The notes under the pieces were generated by a model. It was not told where the DNA came from and made no database searches. It saw only the letters and a program-made list of their open reading frames with translations. Positions 49,111 to 60,089 of a DNA stretch of 64,000 nucleotides are shown one piece after another; position 1 is the first letter of the stretch; every line of letters begins with the position of its first letter. Both the position numbers and the translations under genes were made by a program. The stretch is from assembly GCF_002994745.2 (NCBI RefSeq), contig NC_037094.1, positions 15,248,501 to 15,312,500 of the forward strand, written 5' to 3'. This DNA comes from Rosa chinensis. Its lineage: Eukaryota; Streptophyta; Magnoliopsida; Rosales; Rosaceae.

Positions 49111-49621
49111 AACAAAAATGGGACAAAAATACATTGTAATCAATCATATCACACATCGGTTTTTAACGAATCAGTGTCTTCTGATTTACACTCAGACAAC
49201 AAAATTAATTGAACTCTGTTGTCCTGCAAGTTAATCACACAACTGAAGCAATTGAACCCTGTTGTCCTAAAGTTAATCACACAACAGATATAGTCTAAGA
49301 ACTGAAGTTTGAAGAGCAATCAGACAATAGACAAAATAAAAAAATGTTGTCTGACATGCTTAACATACAACGGTTGCAAACTGGCACTGTTGTCTGAAGA
49401 CGCCCCTCAACTGCTGCGCAGCTGAGCTGGGCATCTACCGAGCCATCTGCCGAGCTATCACACAACGGTTATAACACATACCTGTTGTCTGTGTGTTTAT
49501 CACACAACTATGTTCCACCATTGTCTGATTTTTCATCAGACAACGGCTCACTCTACAACGGTGGGTCTTCAAATCACACAACGGTTTTCTGCCGTTGTCT
49601 GATAACAAAATTGGTGTAGTG

Positions 49622-50181
49622 AATGGATTCAGTCATGTCAAACTCCTGTGGTTTTGATTCGTCTGGCAATGCCCAATCGAACTTGTGCACCAAACTTGCT
49701 AAAGCTATCTCAGCAGCAGATATGGCGAAATGGCTTCCTGGACAACCCCTCCTGCCAACACCAAATGGAATCAACTGGAAGTCATTCCCCTTATAATCTA
49801 TTGGACGTCGACTATTCAAGAACCTTTCTGGCTCGAACTCCTCTGCTTTGTTGTATGACATTGGATCTCTTCCAATTTGCCACACGTTCATTCTTACTCG
49901 CGTGTTGGCTTTGATGTTGTAACCTTTTATATTCACATCTTCGGTTGACATCCTCAATATTATAGAAAGTGGAGGATGTAAGCGAAGAGTCTCCTTGATC
50001 ACAGCCCTCAAGTAGTTCATTCCGATGAGATCGTCTTCTGTTAAGTGTGTTTTGTTACCCACTACTTCCCTAACCTCATTCTGCAATTTGCTCATCACAA
50101 TCGGATGCCTTAAAAGCTCAGATCATAGCCCACTCCAAGACTGTATATGTGGTATCAGTACCACCAGAAAACATATCCTGC
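49622..50181 (-). pseudogene. CYP71-type P450, second exon
   Basis: Minus-strand reading starts after an AG (TTTTTGCAG-like border near 50181) with DMFSGGTDTTYTVLEW, the I-helix oxygen-binding region. One extra base shifts the frame there (AMI then stop, where AMTELLRHP is expected). It continues as MSKLQNEVREVVGNK, KETLRLHPP, PERF and the heme loop FGVGRRGCPG. It ends at FDMTES where the CACTA element begins. The family (CYP71A-like) hydroxylates specialised metabolites in the ER. This copy is dead through frameshifts and the insertion. Confidence 0.9.
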
Positions 50182-50581
50182 AAAAATAATTAAGAAATTA
50201 ACTACTTGATTAATTTAATTATGTCTAGCACATGCCATGCACACGCTTTTCCCACGTACGACGACAATTCATCAAACAACCACACACATTTTTTTTCAAT
50301 TTTTTTTTTATCATCATTGATCATTTGAATGATTCAGTAAAAATTGGAACTAGTTGTGCAATGTACCCTCAGTCATGAGTTGAATAAATATCTTTTAAAT
50401 AAAATTAAAAAAAGATTTTGACCATTTACTCTAATTTTAGGGATTTTTTTCCCACTTACCCTAAAAAAATAATTCCGTCTTATGGTCTTACCCATAAACA
50501 CTCTAATAAGGTCTTTTAGGATACCCAATTAAGTTTTTATTTTATTTTTATTTTTGAGACTATTTTACCCTTACCCCTTTG

Positions 50582-50626
<45 letters not shown>

Positions 50627-50690
50627 CCATAGGAGACTTCGCCGGACTCCGGTCATCGGCAGCCGGATTCTTGTCACTGATCGCCTGATT

Positions 50691-51420
50691 TAGGGATGGA
50701 GCTAGGAATTAGAATTGAGGGGGGCTAAATTTACCTTATGCTAGCAAGAAAAATTATTCTTAAAAATTCGGCAGAGTCTATTTTGTTTTGATAGAATATC
50801 TCAATTGCATAACACTTGCTAAAATATCATCGACAAAATGCATATTGTTGCTTAAATCTGACAATAGAAAATTGAAACAATTCAAAGTTAAATATTCAAT
50901 GTCGGTACAAATTCAACTTACTCAAAAGCTAAAAAACACCAATCAAATGTATAAACAACTCAACTCTCAAACAATCAACACAATAATACAAATTCAATAT
51001 CTCTTTCTAGGGATCAATAAATTTGATTACTTATATTAAGAAATCTAGAAATCCCCAAATTTTAACGTAAATTACATTCCAATTTCATCAAGAAACTTCA
51101 TTATAGAAAAGAAGTTAACGTGTAATACCCTAAATAAAGTTGAGAGAATGAGAGCAGAGTGATGAGGAGAGGAAATAGAGCGACTTGGCAGAGGTGAAAG
51201 TCTCAAAGAGCGACGCGGAACTTGGCAGAGGTGAGAGAGGAGACCATAGAAAAGGGGAGACTTGTCATTTGCTATATATATCAATATCAATATATGGGTG
51301 ACTTTTTTTTTTAAGGGGTGCTGGAACTTATGTCTTATGTTATATACTAGGTTTTTTCCCCCCCCCAAAATATTGAGGTGTGCTGTAGCACACCTCAACC
51401 CCCCACTCCGTCCGTGTCTG
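50691..51420. mobile_element. hAT-like element nested in the MULE
   Basis: The left end TAGGGATGGAGCTAGG and the inverse of the right end (CAGACACGGACGGAG) follow the CAGGGATGGAGC-type terminus of plant hAT elements. GCCTGATT on the left and GTTGGATT on the right may be a decayed 8-bp duplication. The inside encodes nothing recognisable. Confidence 0.5.
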
Positions 51421-51964
51421 GTTGGATTCTTGTCACTTGCCTTTGCTCACCGAACTTTTCTGAAAACCTCGCAGGAGGTCCCTAAAGAGGTAATCGGAGA
51501 GATCTCATAGGTCGCCAGAAAGGTTTATTGTCCACAAGTAGAACTGTATTGCCCCCAAATAGACCTTTATTTAGGGGCAATAGAGGTTTATGAAACCTTA
51601 CCGGAAGTCCCCAAAGAAGTTGTTGGAGATCTCATATGGGGCCGGAGAGGTTTATTGAACCCCCCCCCCCCCCAATAGACTTGTATTGCCTCCCAATAGA
51701 CCTTTTGGTTGCCAGAATGGGAATTAATCTCCCTAAAATTATACAAATAAAACTTTGATTAAGGAAAAAAAATGAGGAAATTACATCAATTCAAAACTTT
51801 TATTGCCCCCCAATAAAACTTTTTTTTTGCCTACCCTTCTGCCCCCATTTTACCCAAAAAAAAAAACTGATTTGGTCACCCACGTTAAGATTTTCGCCGG
51901 TGCTTCGGAGCTCTGACTATGAGATTGCCTACCAGGTTTTCGACTCCGGCGAGGTAGCTCCGGC
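51421..51964. other. MULE interior between the two hAT insertions
   Basis: It contains repeated pieces with GACCTTT, CCCCCAATAGAC and GGTTTATTG, also found in the related element at 56160-56340. No protein was recognised. Confidence 0.4.
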
Positions 51965-53073
51965 CAATGGCGGACGCACGTTGGGACCAGTGGGGGTAGT
52001 GGCCCCCAGTCAAATGTTTGTTTTTCTCATCTTGGTACACTATTTTATTGTTTTGCCCCCAAACGCATGCACCAAACGACACTTATATATCTTTCTTTAT
52101 TCTGCAGCATTGATTCTTGACAAATCACATGAAACTTCTGTTGATGATGTGCAACCCACAGTTCAATCTTCACATATTCCAAGTATAAGTCCAAGTCTGT
52201 ACACTTAGACCATCTCCAATGGATGTGTCAAATCCACGTGGATGTCTCTACTGGTAACAAAAGACAGACCATATTACTCCAACCCATATGTCTTATCCTA
52301 CATGTAAATGACCTATGGACTTGGGCTGTCAAATTTGACATAGGCAAAGAAATTGTCATTTTATTTTTTTATTGTTTCTCTCTCCTTCTCCCTCTCTCCC
52401 TCTCTTCTTCTCTTCACTCTCTTTCTTCTAGATAAAATATTTATAGATAAAATAAGTTTAAAAAGAAATAAAATATTGATATTATTTGACATATCTATTG
52501 GAGAAGAAGTTAAACAAAAATGACATTGCCACATAATCCTTCAAATTCAATTTTGACACACGTCAATTGACTATATCATTGGAGATGCTCTTATAAAATT
52601 GGACAATATTCATACTTAGTTAAATGGGCTTGTTGCTTATATATGCAAGTTGTTAATCAGCTAGAAATATAGGATTTGAAAAAGCGAATTCATGATGGAT
52701 TATATTTTTTCTATCTTTCTTAGAACAACATATGATTCAATTATCAACTAATAGGGTTGTAATCTTCTTTTAATATGTTATTTAATTAGTTACTTACTTT
52801 GCTAAAAAATTGAATTGCTAAATTCGAAGATATTTGTAGATTTTCTAATTTGCTTTGACTTGACGCTTGTTTTCCTTTGGAAATTTATTTTTTGTTTTCT
52901 TATAACTGATTGTAAAAGTTTTGCCAGTTGTGAAATGCATTATTGAAAATCTATTTTTTATTTGCTAGAAAATGTACTAATTGAAACATTGTTTCATTAA
53001 TTGAAATTTTGTTTTGTAGTCGTTTAAGTTTTTTTTTGGCCCCCAAGAACATAAAATCCTGCGTCCACCACTG
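51965..53073. mobile_element. hAT-like element with a MITE inside
   Basis: The ends CAATGGCGGACGCA and, inverted, CAGTGGTGGACGCA are typical hAT termini. GCTCCGGC on the left (51957-51964) and GCTCCGAC on the right (53074-53081) form an 8-bp target duplication with one change. No transposase was recognised. It contains the Tourist-like MITE at 52208-52590. Confidence 0.75.
52208..52590. mobile_element. Tourist-like MITE nested in a hAT-like element
   Basis: The left end GACCATCTCCAATGGATGTG is inverted at the right (ATCATTGGAGATGCTC), with TTA on both sides (52205-52207, 52591-52593). It shares end sequences with the element at 4447-5527. Confidence 0.85.
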
Positions 53074-53739
53074 GCTCCGACTTGAGCTTCTTCATCATCT
53101 TCAGGAGTGCATGGTTGATGCCGGAGTTCGTCATGCCAGAGTTCGGATCCTTGGTTCGGAGCAAATGCATCATCAAGCGGCGGTCTCTTCGGTCTGGCCG
53201 GCGGCGATCTCAACCACCAACTACTCAAATTCCAGCGACTTTCGAAACGATGACGCTTTGAAGTCTCCGTCGACCTTAACCACAAGGACAACGAGTACCG
53301 GTCATCAGCGGCGTCTGCGGTTGTTCAGATCGAAGAGAGAGAAAAGTCCTGGTGATTCGGAGAGAGAGAGAGAGAGAGAGAGAGAGCTCAAAGTGATTCC
53401 CAGTCAGCGGCGGCTGTTTTGATTGGAGAGAGAGAAAAGTCGTGGGTGATTCGCAAAGAGAAAGAGAGAGGAGAGAGAGAAATCACAGTGATCAGAGAGA
53501 GAAATTGATGGTGAGTGACATAAAATGTAGTTTATTAATTAGATTAAGGGTAAAGTTGTCATTTTATTTGAAATTGAGTTAGTGAGAATAAAAATTTGTT
53601 TCTGAGGTAAGTGGGATAATTTTTGCTCATTTTAGTGCTTCGGATCAAGGACCCAAAAAAAAAAAAATTTATAGACATTTCATAATTTGGTAAAGTTTGC
53701 CACATAAAACTTCATGCGTGCTTAATTTATAGAGTAGCA

Positions 53740-54690
53740 GATATAAAATCATAAAATATATGAGGGCCTTTATGGTAACTTGAAGAGTCGCCTACTTGAA
53801 TCTCAAGCAAAACGTCCACAAAGTTCTTCTGGTCCTCCTCGGTCGTCTGATCTTCACCAATAGGTCCAATATGATCTACATGGTCATGATCAATTCTTGC
53901 ACTACTATTTGATCGATGATTCACATGCTCCTGAACCACTCCATGCATCCAAAAAGTCATCCAACTGTTTAGCACCTTGTCTAGTTTAGCGTTGAAACCA
54001 TTAAAATGGCTTAACCAAGCAAGCCATGGGATCACATCACCAATATTGGGGCATCCCATTAACCAATTGAACTCTTTCAAAAGCTCCTCGATCATCTTCC
54101 CGTCTGGAGATTCACTGTTATACTTCCTCCTCAGAGCAATTATACAAATTGTATCAGTAGTAAGCTTCAAAATCATTTTGGATAAATTCACCAATGATCC
54201 TGCGGATTGCTCTATCTTGTTGATCATGGCTTTGGTTTCCTCTTCTCTCACGCCGCGATACGAGCGAACCCTATTGTTGCTTAAGAGATTCAACACACAT
54301 ATGCTCTTCACTGCCTCCAATACTCGGCATATGGTGCCGAGCCCACGTCCTTGTAGTTATAGAGAAGCTTGCCGTAGGCGATCAACTTGGGGGGTCTGGA
54401 GGAGAATGCGAGGTCATGTGTTTTGAAGAGCTGGGCGGCAGCCTCCGCGGAGGACACGACGACCACCGGGAAGCTTCCAAGATGGAGGAGCATGAGATGA
54501 GGGGCGCCATGGCGTTGGGACAAGGCTTGGAGTGAGCGGTGAATGTAAGGGCCTTTAAGTTGGTGAAGGTTTCCAATGATAGGGAGCTTTGGTGGAGATT
54601 GGAGAAGGTGGTGAGATTTTAGTAGTGGTAGCGGAGAAGGACCATATGTATAGGAGGAAGAGAGAAATGGTAAAAAGACATATCGATCGA
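53740..54690 (-). pseudogene. CYP71-type P450, first exon
   Basis: Minus-strand pieces in order are: a proline-rich hinge [51 protein letters not shown], then after a frame change the segment from SICVLNLLSNNRVRSY to DVLLEIQVGDSSS. The part after the hinge matches the substrate-recognition and helix regions of CYP71A-like P450s. Frame changes occur near 54320, near the N-terminus (about 54600-54690), and just before the exon end, where TIKALI appears in another frame. The rest of the gene follows at 50181 and, after the CACTA insertion, at 35891. Confidence 0.9.
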
Positions 54691-54769
54691 CAAGGTTTCT
54701 TTGATGATCAGGTCCATGATCATTTGGATAATGCTCTACTTCTTCTCTAAGTTATACACACAAACTCAT

Positions 54770-55330
54770 AGACGGATGCGTATCTGTGACGATGGCAGTA
54801 AGACAACGGGGCCGGTCAAGATCATTAATTCATAAGAATAGTTTAAATTCTTCCGCTGCTTATTAGGCATTTGGTCGGATTTGGGATCTCCATGGTCGGC
54901 ATGATCATCTTTCTAGCCTCGAGGTGTACGTATTAGAGATTACATAGCTCTGTTTGTGTCCTTTAGGATTTAGAAGTTATGTTCAGTCTTGCTGGTCCGA
55001 ATTTTGTTATAAGTAGCCAGCTAGCCGCTAATGGCTCTAGATTGTATTGTTCTTTTTACTTAAAATAATTTGTTCCACTTTAATGAAATTCATTTGATAA
55101 ATAAAAAAAAGAATAATGTAAAAATGTAAATTTGAAGACCAATATATGTATATAAAAGTGAGTGTCTCACCAATAAAATTGGACGTAATTTGGAAACGCC
55201 CTCATAGATAGAGTTAAACACATTTTTGGTCCTTTTATTTTGGTCGGATGGTGATTTGGTCTTTGATTTATGCTAGTAAACAAGTCATGGGGGTTGGTCA
55301 TTGGACCATGCATGTATAGCGAATTCTATA
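54770..55330 (-). pseudogene. Relic of SDR exon 1 end and upstream region
   Basis: CTGTGACGATGGCAGTAAGAC near 54786 resembles the end of exon 1 of the intact dehydrogenase (CTGTGACTACGGCAGTAAGAC). Further out, AGAGTTAAACACATTTTTGG and TTTATGCTAGTAAACAAGTC (55210-55290) match the upstream region of the intact gene (29048-29155), in the same order. This suggests a duplicated copy that is now almost gone. Confidence 0.55.
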
Positions 55331-55588
55331 GGCCGCTTAATTCAATTAATAATGGGTGCAGCTAATGCCACCTTACTAGCTATTTTGTTCACCATATAAG
55401 TTTTTGATTTATTAAAAGACTAATATATCTTAATATAAAATTATAATTTATTTTTCTAATTACACCAGAATATGTACTTACTGGCACTTTTAAAGAAATC
55501 CATAGAATTTAAAAATCTGGATGTATTCAATACAGACTTTTAACAGTCCATAAAAGTCTGAGTCTATTCAATTAGGATTTTTAAAAAA
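55331..55588. other. AT-rich flank with a dispersed TATTCAATTAGG repeat
   Basis: The motif AGTCTxxGxxTATTCAATTA recurs here and again just right of the next element (56810-56850), suggesting that element B split an older MITE-like repeat. Confidence 0.4.
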
Positions 55589-55728
55589 GGTTCTTGACCC
55601 AAAGCACCAAAATAAGAAAAGATTAGCCCACTTACCGCAACAACAGATTTTTGTTCACACCAACACAATTAAACACTAAATGACTATTTTGCCCTAAGCC
55701 TAATTAATAAATTACAGCATTGCCGCTC

Positions 55729-55770
<42 letters not shown>

Positions 55771-56773
55771 TCATATCGAGGTCAGGTGACTCGTCGTGCC
55801 AAGAAAACTTGTCGGCCGGTGACGTCGAGCTTCATGTCGAAAGAAATCGATGTCGAGCTTCAAGTCAGAAGAAATTGACGTCGAGCTTCGATGCTGAAGC
55901 CGTATGATTCGACGCGACGAGGTGGATGTGGCAGGCGAAGTCGACGAGGAAGAGAAAAGCGCTGGTGGCTACTCCGACGAGGACTAGAGGTCCGGAGAGG
56001 TGAGAGAGGTCGGCGGCGAGCTCCGGAGGTGATTCGATCCCAGGGCATTTTCTGGGTGCTCTTGATTTGGTCCGGCTCTTGACTTGGGTGCCCAGAGCAT
56101 TTTCTGGGTGCTCAAATCAGATTTTTTTTTTTTAAGTAGTGTGGCAAGAGGAAAGAAGGAAAAAAAAAGAGTTTTGAGTGTCTATTGGGGGGCAATAGAC
56201 GTTTTAAATTGATATAATCTCTTCGTTTTTTTCTTTAATCAAAGTTTTATTTGTCTAATTTTAGGAAGATTATTCTGGCGACCGAAAGTTCTATTGGGGG
56301 GTAATAGACGTCTATTGGGGCAATAAACCTTTCCAGCGACCTATGAAATCTCTGATGACCTCTTTAGTAACCTCCAGCTAGGTTTTCAGAAAAGTTCGGT
56401 GGGCGGCGGCCGGTGACCGGATTCCAGCGAAAGTTGGCCCCAAATCCGGCGATCGGTGACAGGATTCAGGCGAAAGTTGGCAGGAATCCGGCCGCTAGTT
56501 ATAGGATTCTAGCGGCTGGTGACCTGATTCCGATGAAAGTTGGCCGAAATCCGGCGACCAGTGACGAGGCTCTAGCGAAGTCTCCTATGGTTTCTCTCTC
56601 TCTCTCTCTCTAAGTAACAAGGGGGTGAGGGTAAAATAGTCTAAAAAAAAAAAACTTAATGGGGTATTAGGGAAGACTTCCTTAGAGTGTTTTGAGTAAG
56701 GAGGAATTAAAAAAACTTAATGAGGTAAGTGAGAAAAAAAAACCCCTAGAAATGGGGTAAATTGACAAAAACC
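55589..56773. mobile_element. MULE-like element B
   Basis: The ends GGTTCTTGACCC and, inverted, GGTTTTTGTCAATTT are those of the same family as the element at 50414, in opposite orientation. TTTTAAAAAA on both sides (55579-55588 and 56774-56783) fits a 9- to 10-bp target duplication. Inside are a (CT)n tract (55731-55767), a repeat with GGGCATTTTCTGGGTGCTC, and the minisatellite listed below. No gene fragment was recognised. Confidence 0.7.
56408..56590. repeat. Imperfect minisatellite inside MULE-like element B
   Basis: Units built around CCGGCGAxxGGTGAC, GGATTC and GCGAAAGTTGGC repeat four to five times with variation. The reading frame seen through it is repeat-derived. Confidence 0.6.
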
Positions 56774-56933
56774 TTTTAAAAAATCTTTATGAATTCCACC
56801 AAAGTCTAGGAGTATTCAATTAGGACTTTTAAAAATGAATAGAAGTTTGGAGGTATTCAAAATATCATTCATACATATGGAATTAGAAAATCATGGAAAA
56901 TCATAGACTTTGAGGTGTTCAGTATAAATACCA
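56774..56933. other. Right half of the split repeat
   Basis: AGTCTAGGAGTATTCAATTA occurs here and pairs with the similar motif left of element B. Confidence 0.4.
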
Positions 56934-58424
56934 ACAATCCAGTTCCCCTGGTCACCTACTAACCATGGATCATTTGCTTAATAACCATTAGATCTGACCC
57001 GTATTAATCTAAGGGTTGAGAAATAATTGCTCCACTTGAATTGAAATATATTATTTTACACTTATTTAATCACTTTCAATTACTTTATCATCTTCATTAA
57101 TTAAAATTATTCATTGATATCAACAATCAATCTCCCACGTCTTCTCCTCTCCTCACAGTCCTAAAAAATTTTCAGAACCTAAATCGTTCTTGTTGGTGAA
57201 CCATGTCAAGAATTTGATGACCCATGTCAAGAATTTGATATCAAACACGTCTTCCCTTCTCAATACCTAGAAGAATTGCATAACCCAGTTCTCATCCAGG
57301 ATTCGTTCCCGCTGAAGACCCAAAATAATAGCCTCCACGATCGCCGTCGCTCTCCAGCTCCTACCGCCTCTTTGGAAAGGTACCTTCTCTATCTCTTTTT
57401 CTTATCTCTTATGTAATTGAGAGTTTTCCAAAAGATTGGTGAAACTCGGTTCGGGCGTGGAGCTGAAATTAACATTCTTCTACGCGTACATATGAATCTT
57501 TACTTGGAAACTACTGGGTTTAAACTTGGATTAGTTCTGGACCTCTTGTTTTCTGAAATGGTTTCTATCAATCTATTTTTGTTTCCTTGGTGAATTGTTT
57601 CCATCAAGTGTGCACTTTGTTTAGCCAAATTTTGAATCGTGTAAGTGAAATCAGATTTGACCAGTTGAATTCAAAATATTTGGAAAGTGGGGGTTTTGAT
57701 TATGTTCTTTCTTTAGTATTTGATTTGCGCTATATGAATATTTGCATCTTTTAATTTGTATTCTATGATTTCTTTTACAATACATGCATTAGTTGTTGCC
57801 TATTCGATTTGTTTTTGGGGTCTTTGGCTAGTTTACATGTACAAGATTTGTTAAATGGAAAAGAGAATCTAATCTTCATATTGGAAGATGTAAGTAATTG
57901 TTGTTAGTTATGATTGGTTGAGTTTGCTTTTATTTATTCTCTGGGAATAATTGTTGATTTTTGTTTATGATTTTTTAGAACTTGGAGTTCACGCATTCTT
58001 GGTTCTAAGATACAACAAAAGGGTGATCAAGAAGAAGGTTCAGCCAATATGCAGTCTCCTAGCCTAAATATGACATATGTTGTCGGGGTGTCTGTGAAAT
58101 GTAACTTTGTCTCAACAGGTTGAAACTACCAAGTGTTGACAATAGTTCCTCAGAGGTTTACAAACAGCGAGTCAACAATCTGCTTAAGTACCAAGTTCAT
58201 GGTTAGTTTATTGAAGTTCTAAGTCAACAATCTACTTACGTACCAACCAACCGTAGATGAACTCTACTTTTAACTTGAGAGTATAAGGAAGTTGAACATT
58301 GTTATTTTGGTTGACTTGGCTAAACCCTAAAATTTCTCAACCCTTAGATTAATATGGGTCAAATCTAATGGTTATTGAGCAAATGATCCTTGTTCAATAG
58401 GTGACCAGGTGAACGGGATTGTAT
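56934..58424. mobile_element. Inverted-repeat element, about 1.5 kb
   Basis: The left arm (CTGGTCACCTACTAACCATG, GGATCATTTGCTTAATAACC, ATTAATCTAAGGGTTGAGAA) is inverted at the right (TTCTCAACCCTTAGATTAAT, GGTTATTGAGCAAATGATCC, GGTGACCAGGTG), giving arms of about 95 bp. The inside has a CT-rich piece and splice-like borders near 57378, but no recognisable protein. Target duplication was not found. Confidence 0.75.
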
Positions 58425-58715
58425 ACTCCATATACCAAATTTAAGAACATAGAAACTTAAGCTCGCTAGTTTTGAGTGGCAGCGTAGCAGAAGCAGTTTA
58501 TTTTCCAAGCGCAAGAAAAGTTGACTTTCAACTCAAAAAAGCTTTGAATGGTCTTTGCAACTTTGGAAAGATGCTGTGCTTTTGCTCTGCAAAATTGGGC
58601 GCTAATTCTTATGCAAGTGAGTGAATGAGTAGTACTCACTTCAAGTCAAGTCATTATGTGTTGATGAATAATAATTACATGGGTGCTCTCTCTGCTATCT
58701 CGCTGCTCCCATCAT

Positions 58716-58717
<2 letters not shown>

Positions 58718-58766
<49 letters not shown>
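58718..58766. repeat. (TA)n microsatellite
   Basis: A long uninterrupted TA run directly left of the snapback element; a second one follows at about 59178-59210. Confidence 0.9.
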
Positions 58767-58769
<3 letters not shown>

Positions 58770-59173
58770 GCCTTCTCCATTGCGGACGTCCGCAGTTTTT
58801 CATTGGTGCGGATTTCCAGTTTTGACCCACTTTCTGATCATATTTTCACATCTTAACCGTTCAGTTTTTAGGTCCTAATGTATAGATCACCTCTGCAAAA
58901 TTTCAGCCAAATTGGTGATCGTTAAGGCATCCAAAACTGTAATTTACAACAATGTACACGAACGGTTCCGGTTCGGCAGATTCAGTCCGTTCGTGTAAAT
59001 TGCAGTTTTGGATGCCTTAACGATCACCAATTTGGCTGAAATTTTGTAGAGATGATCTATACATTAGGACCTAAAAACTGAACGGCTAAGATGTGAAAAT
59101 GTGATCGGAAAGTGGGGAAAAAATGGAAATCCGCACCTTTTTTCTTAGGTGCGGATATCCGCACCTAAGAATG

Positions 59174-59177
<4 letters not shown>
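58767..59177. mobile_element. Snapback MITE between two (TA)n tracts
   Basis: The left half (TGGTGATCGTTAAGGCATCC, CATCTTAACCGTTCAG, CCTAATGTATAGATCA) is inverted almost completely in the right half. The loop around 58950-58990 is short. TA tracts on both sides fit insertion at TA, as for Stowaway/mariner-like MITEs. Confidence 0.8.
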
Positions 59178-59213
<36 letters not shown>

Positions 59214-59221
59214 ATTTGTTT

Positions 59222-59424
59222 GCATTTATGTGTCACTAGATCACACCACCATTCTTTGCATGAAGAACTATCACCTCAACGATGCCTCTTCCTCACTTTC
59301 TCTGGATAGTAGACACATTATTTTATTAAAAGGTTTTAGCAACAGTTCCTGGACCTTGCTTGCAAAGCTGGTTATGGCAAGAAGAAGACTTACTGTTCTT
59401 CTGTGTAGTACTAGTGATAGAAAC
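59222..59424. other. Spacer, possible left part of a gene-capturing MULE
   Basis: No end sequence of a MULE could be found here, although the lectin kinase fragment to the right is followed by a MULE end. Confidence 0.35.
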
Positions 59425-59854
59425 TTAATCAGAACTAGTTAGAGCCAAAGAAGGTGGTGGAGATTTGACCGAGTTGGCAGTTAGGTTCATCAGATTAGTC
59501 TTCTGAGGAGGAGGTGCTACTGACCCAATTAAGGGAGTTGAATCGAAATACGAGCTGAAGCTCCACCACTCAACGCTGTGGATTTCGGTGCTTCCTTGGG
59601 TCGACCCGAAAAACCCGACATACATGAAGTCGTTAATGTTGTAGATCAAGATTGAGTAGGAAGAAGAGGAGCTAGTCTCTAGGTTTAAGATTCGAATACG
59701 AAACGGATATGAAGACCCAACTCGACCTGTCAAATTCGATCCAGTAATTCGCGAGGTCACCGCTCTTGAGATCGAACCCACCGCCGCCGCTACCTTCAAC
59801 CAACTCACCTGTAACTCCCAGTGAAGCAAAGATGACGACGCCGTTGCTGGTCAT
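59425..59854 (-). pseudogene. L-type lectin receptor kinase fragment
   Basis: On the minus strand, frame one reads GVVIFASLGVTGELVEGSGG and DLKSGDLANYWIEFDRSS, then VSYSNLKPRD. After a frame change, frame two reads NDFMYVGFFGSTQGSTEIHS and WWSFSSYF. This is the legume-lectin domain end of clade VIII-like L-type lectin receptor kinases, followed by the linker (APPPQKTNLMN). The membrane segment and kinase are missing. The ATG at 59854 is preceded by a CT-rich leader that grades into a MULE end, so the copy was probably captured. L-type lectin kinases sense carbohydrate or lipid-like signals at the plasma membrane; this fragment cannot. Confidence 0.8.
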
Positions 59855-60089
59855 CGAGACCTTTCACAGAGAGAGGGGAGGGGGGCTTTAGAGAGAGAGA
59901 TGACTAGAGTCATCGTGGTAGAGTCTAAGACAGAGAGAGAGTTAAAGTGGCTATTGGTAAATTTTGGATTTTCGGAGCCTATAAGTGTCTTTTTATCATT
60001 AAATGGATAAGTGGGCACACAAATCTGTTAATAGAGTAAGTGGGCCTTTGTTAAGTCAAATTTGGGCATTTGGTTAAGAGCCTTTTTTT
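59855..60089. mobile_element. End of a MULE carrying the lectin kinase fragment
   Basis: The sequence ending TTGGGCATTTGGTTAAGAGCC, with two AAGTGGGC motifs inside, is inverse to the ends of the family at 55589 and 53654 (GCCCACTTAC, GACCCAAAGC). Only this right end was found; the partner end may be lost. Confidence 0.5.

Larger units (their letters stand above)
35892..49621. mobile_element. Outer CACTA (En/Spm) element, gene-capturing
   Basis: The left end CACTACACCAAAAA and the right end TTGGTGTAGTG are inverse CACTA termini. The subterminal regions are packed with CACACAAC/GTTGTGTG and CAACGG/CCGTTG motifs on both sides (35900-35960, 44090-44600, 49170-49610). Without the inner element (8.1 kb) it is about 5.6 kb and encodes no recognisable transposase. 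Instead it carries a TRIP13/PCH2 fragment. It interrupts the last exon of the minus-strand P450, and the codon reading across its borders proves the ends. Confidence 0.9.
50414..53654. mobile_element. MULE-like element in the P450 intron
   Basis: The left end (GATTTTGACCATTTACTC, then CCCACTTACC) and the right end (GTAAGTGGGATAATTTTTGC, then GATCAAGGACCC) are inverse at the level of a shared family pattern. The same two end types occur in opposite order at 55589 and 56773. A (GA)n tract (50585-50624) and GC-rich pieces with the CCGGATTC motif lie behind the left end. A-runs on both sides prevent a sure target duplication. It holds two later insertions. Confidence 0.6.
50182..53739 (-). other. 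Intron of the dead P450, filled with transposons
   Basis: CYP71 genes have one intron just before the DMFSGGTDTT segment. Here it has grown to about 3.5 kb by insertion of a MULE-like element and, inside it, two hAT-like elements and a MITE. Confidence 0.75.

Noticed and set aside
56413..56613. Frame with repeated KVGRNPA motif
   Set aside because: It derives from a DNA minisatellite within a transposon.
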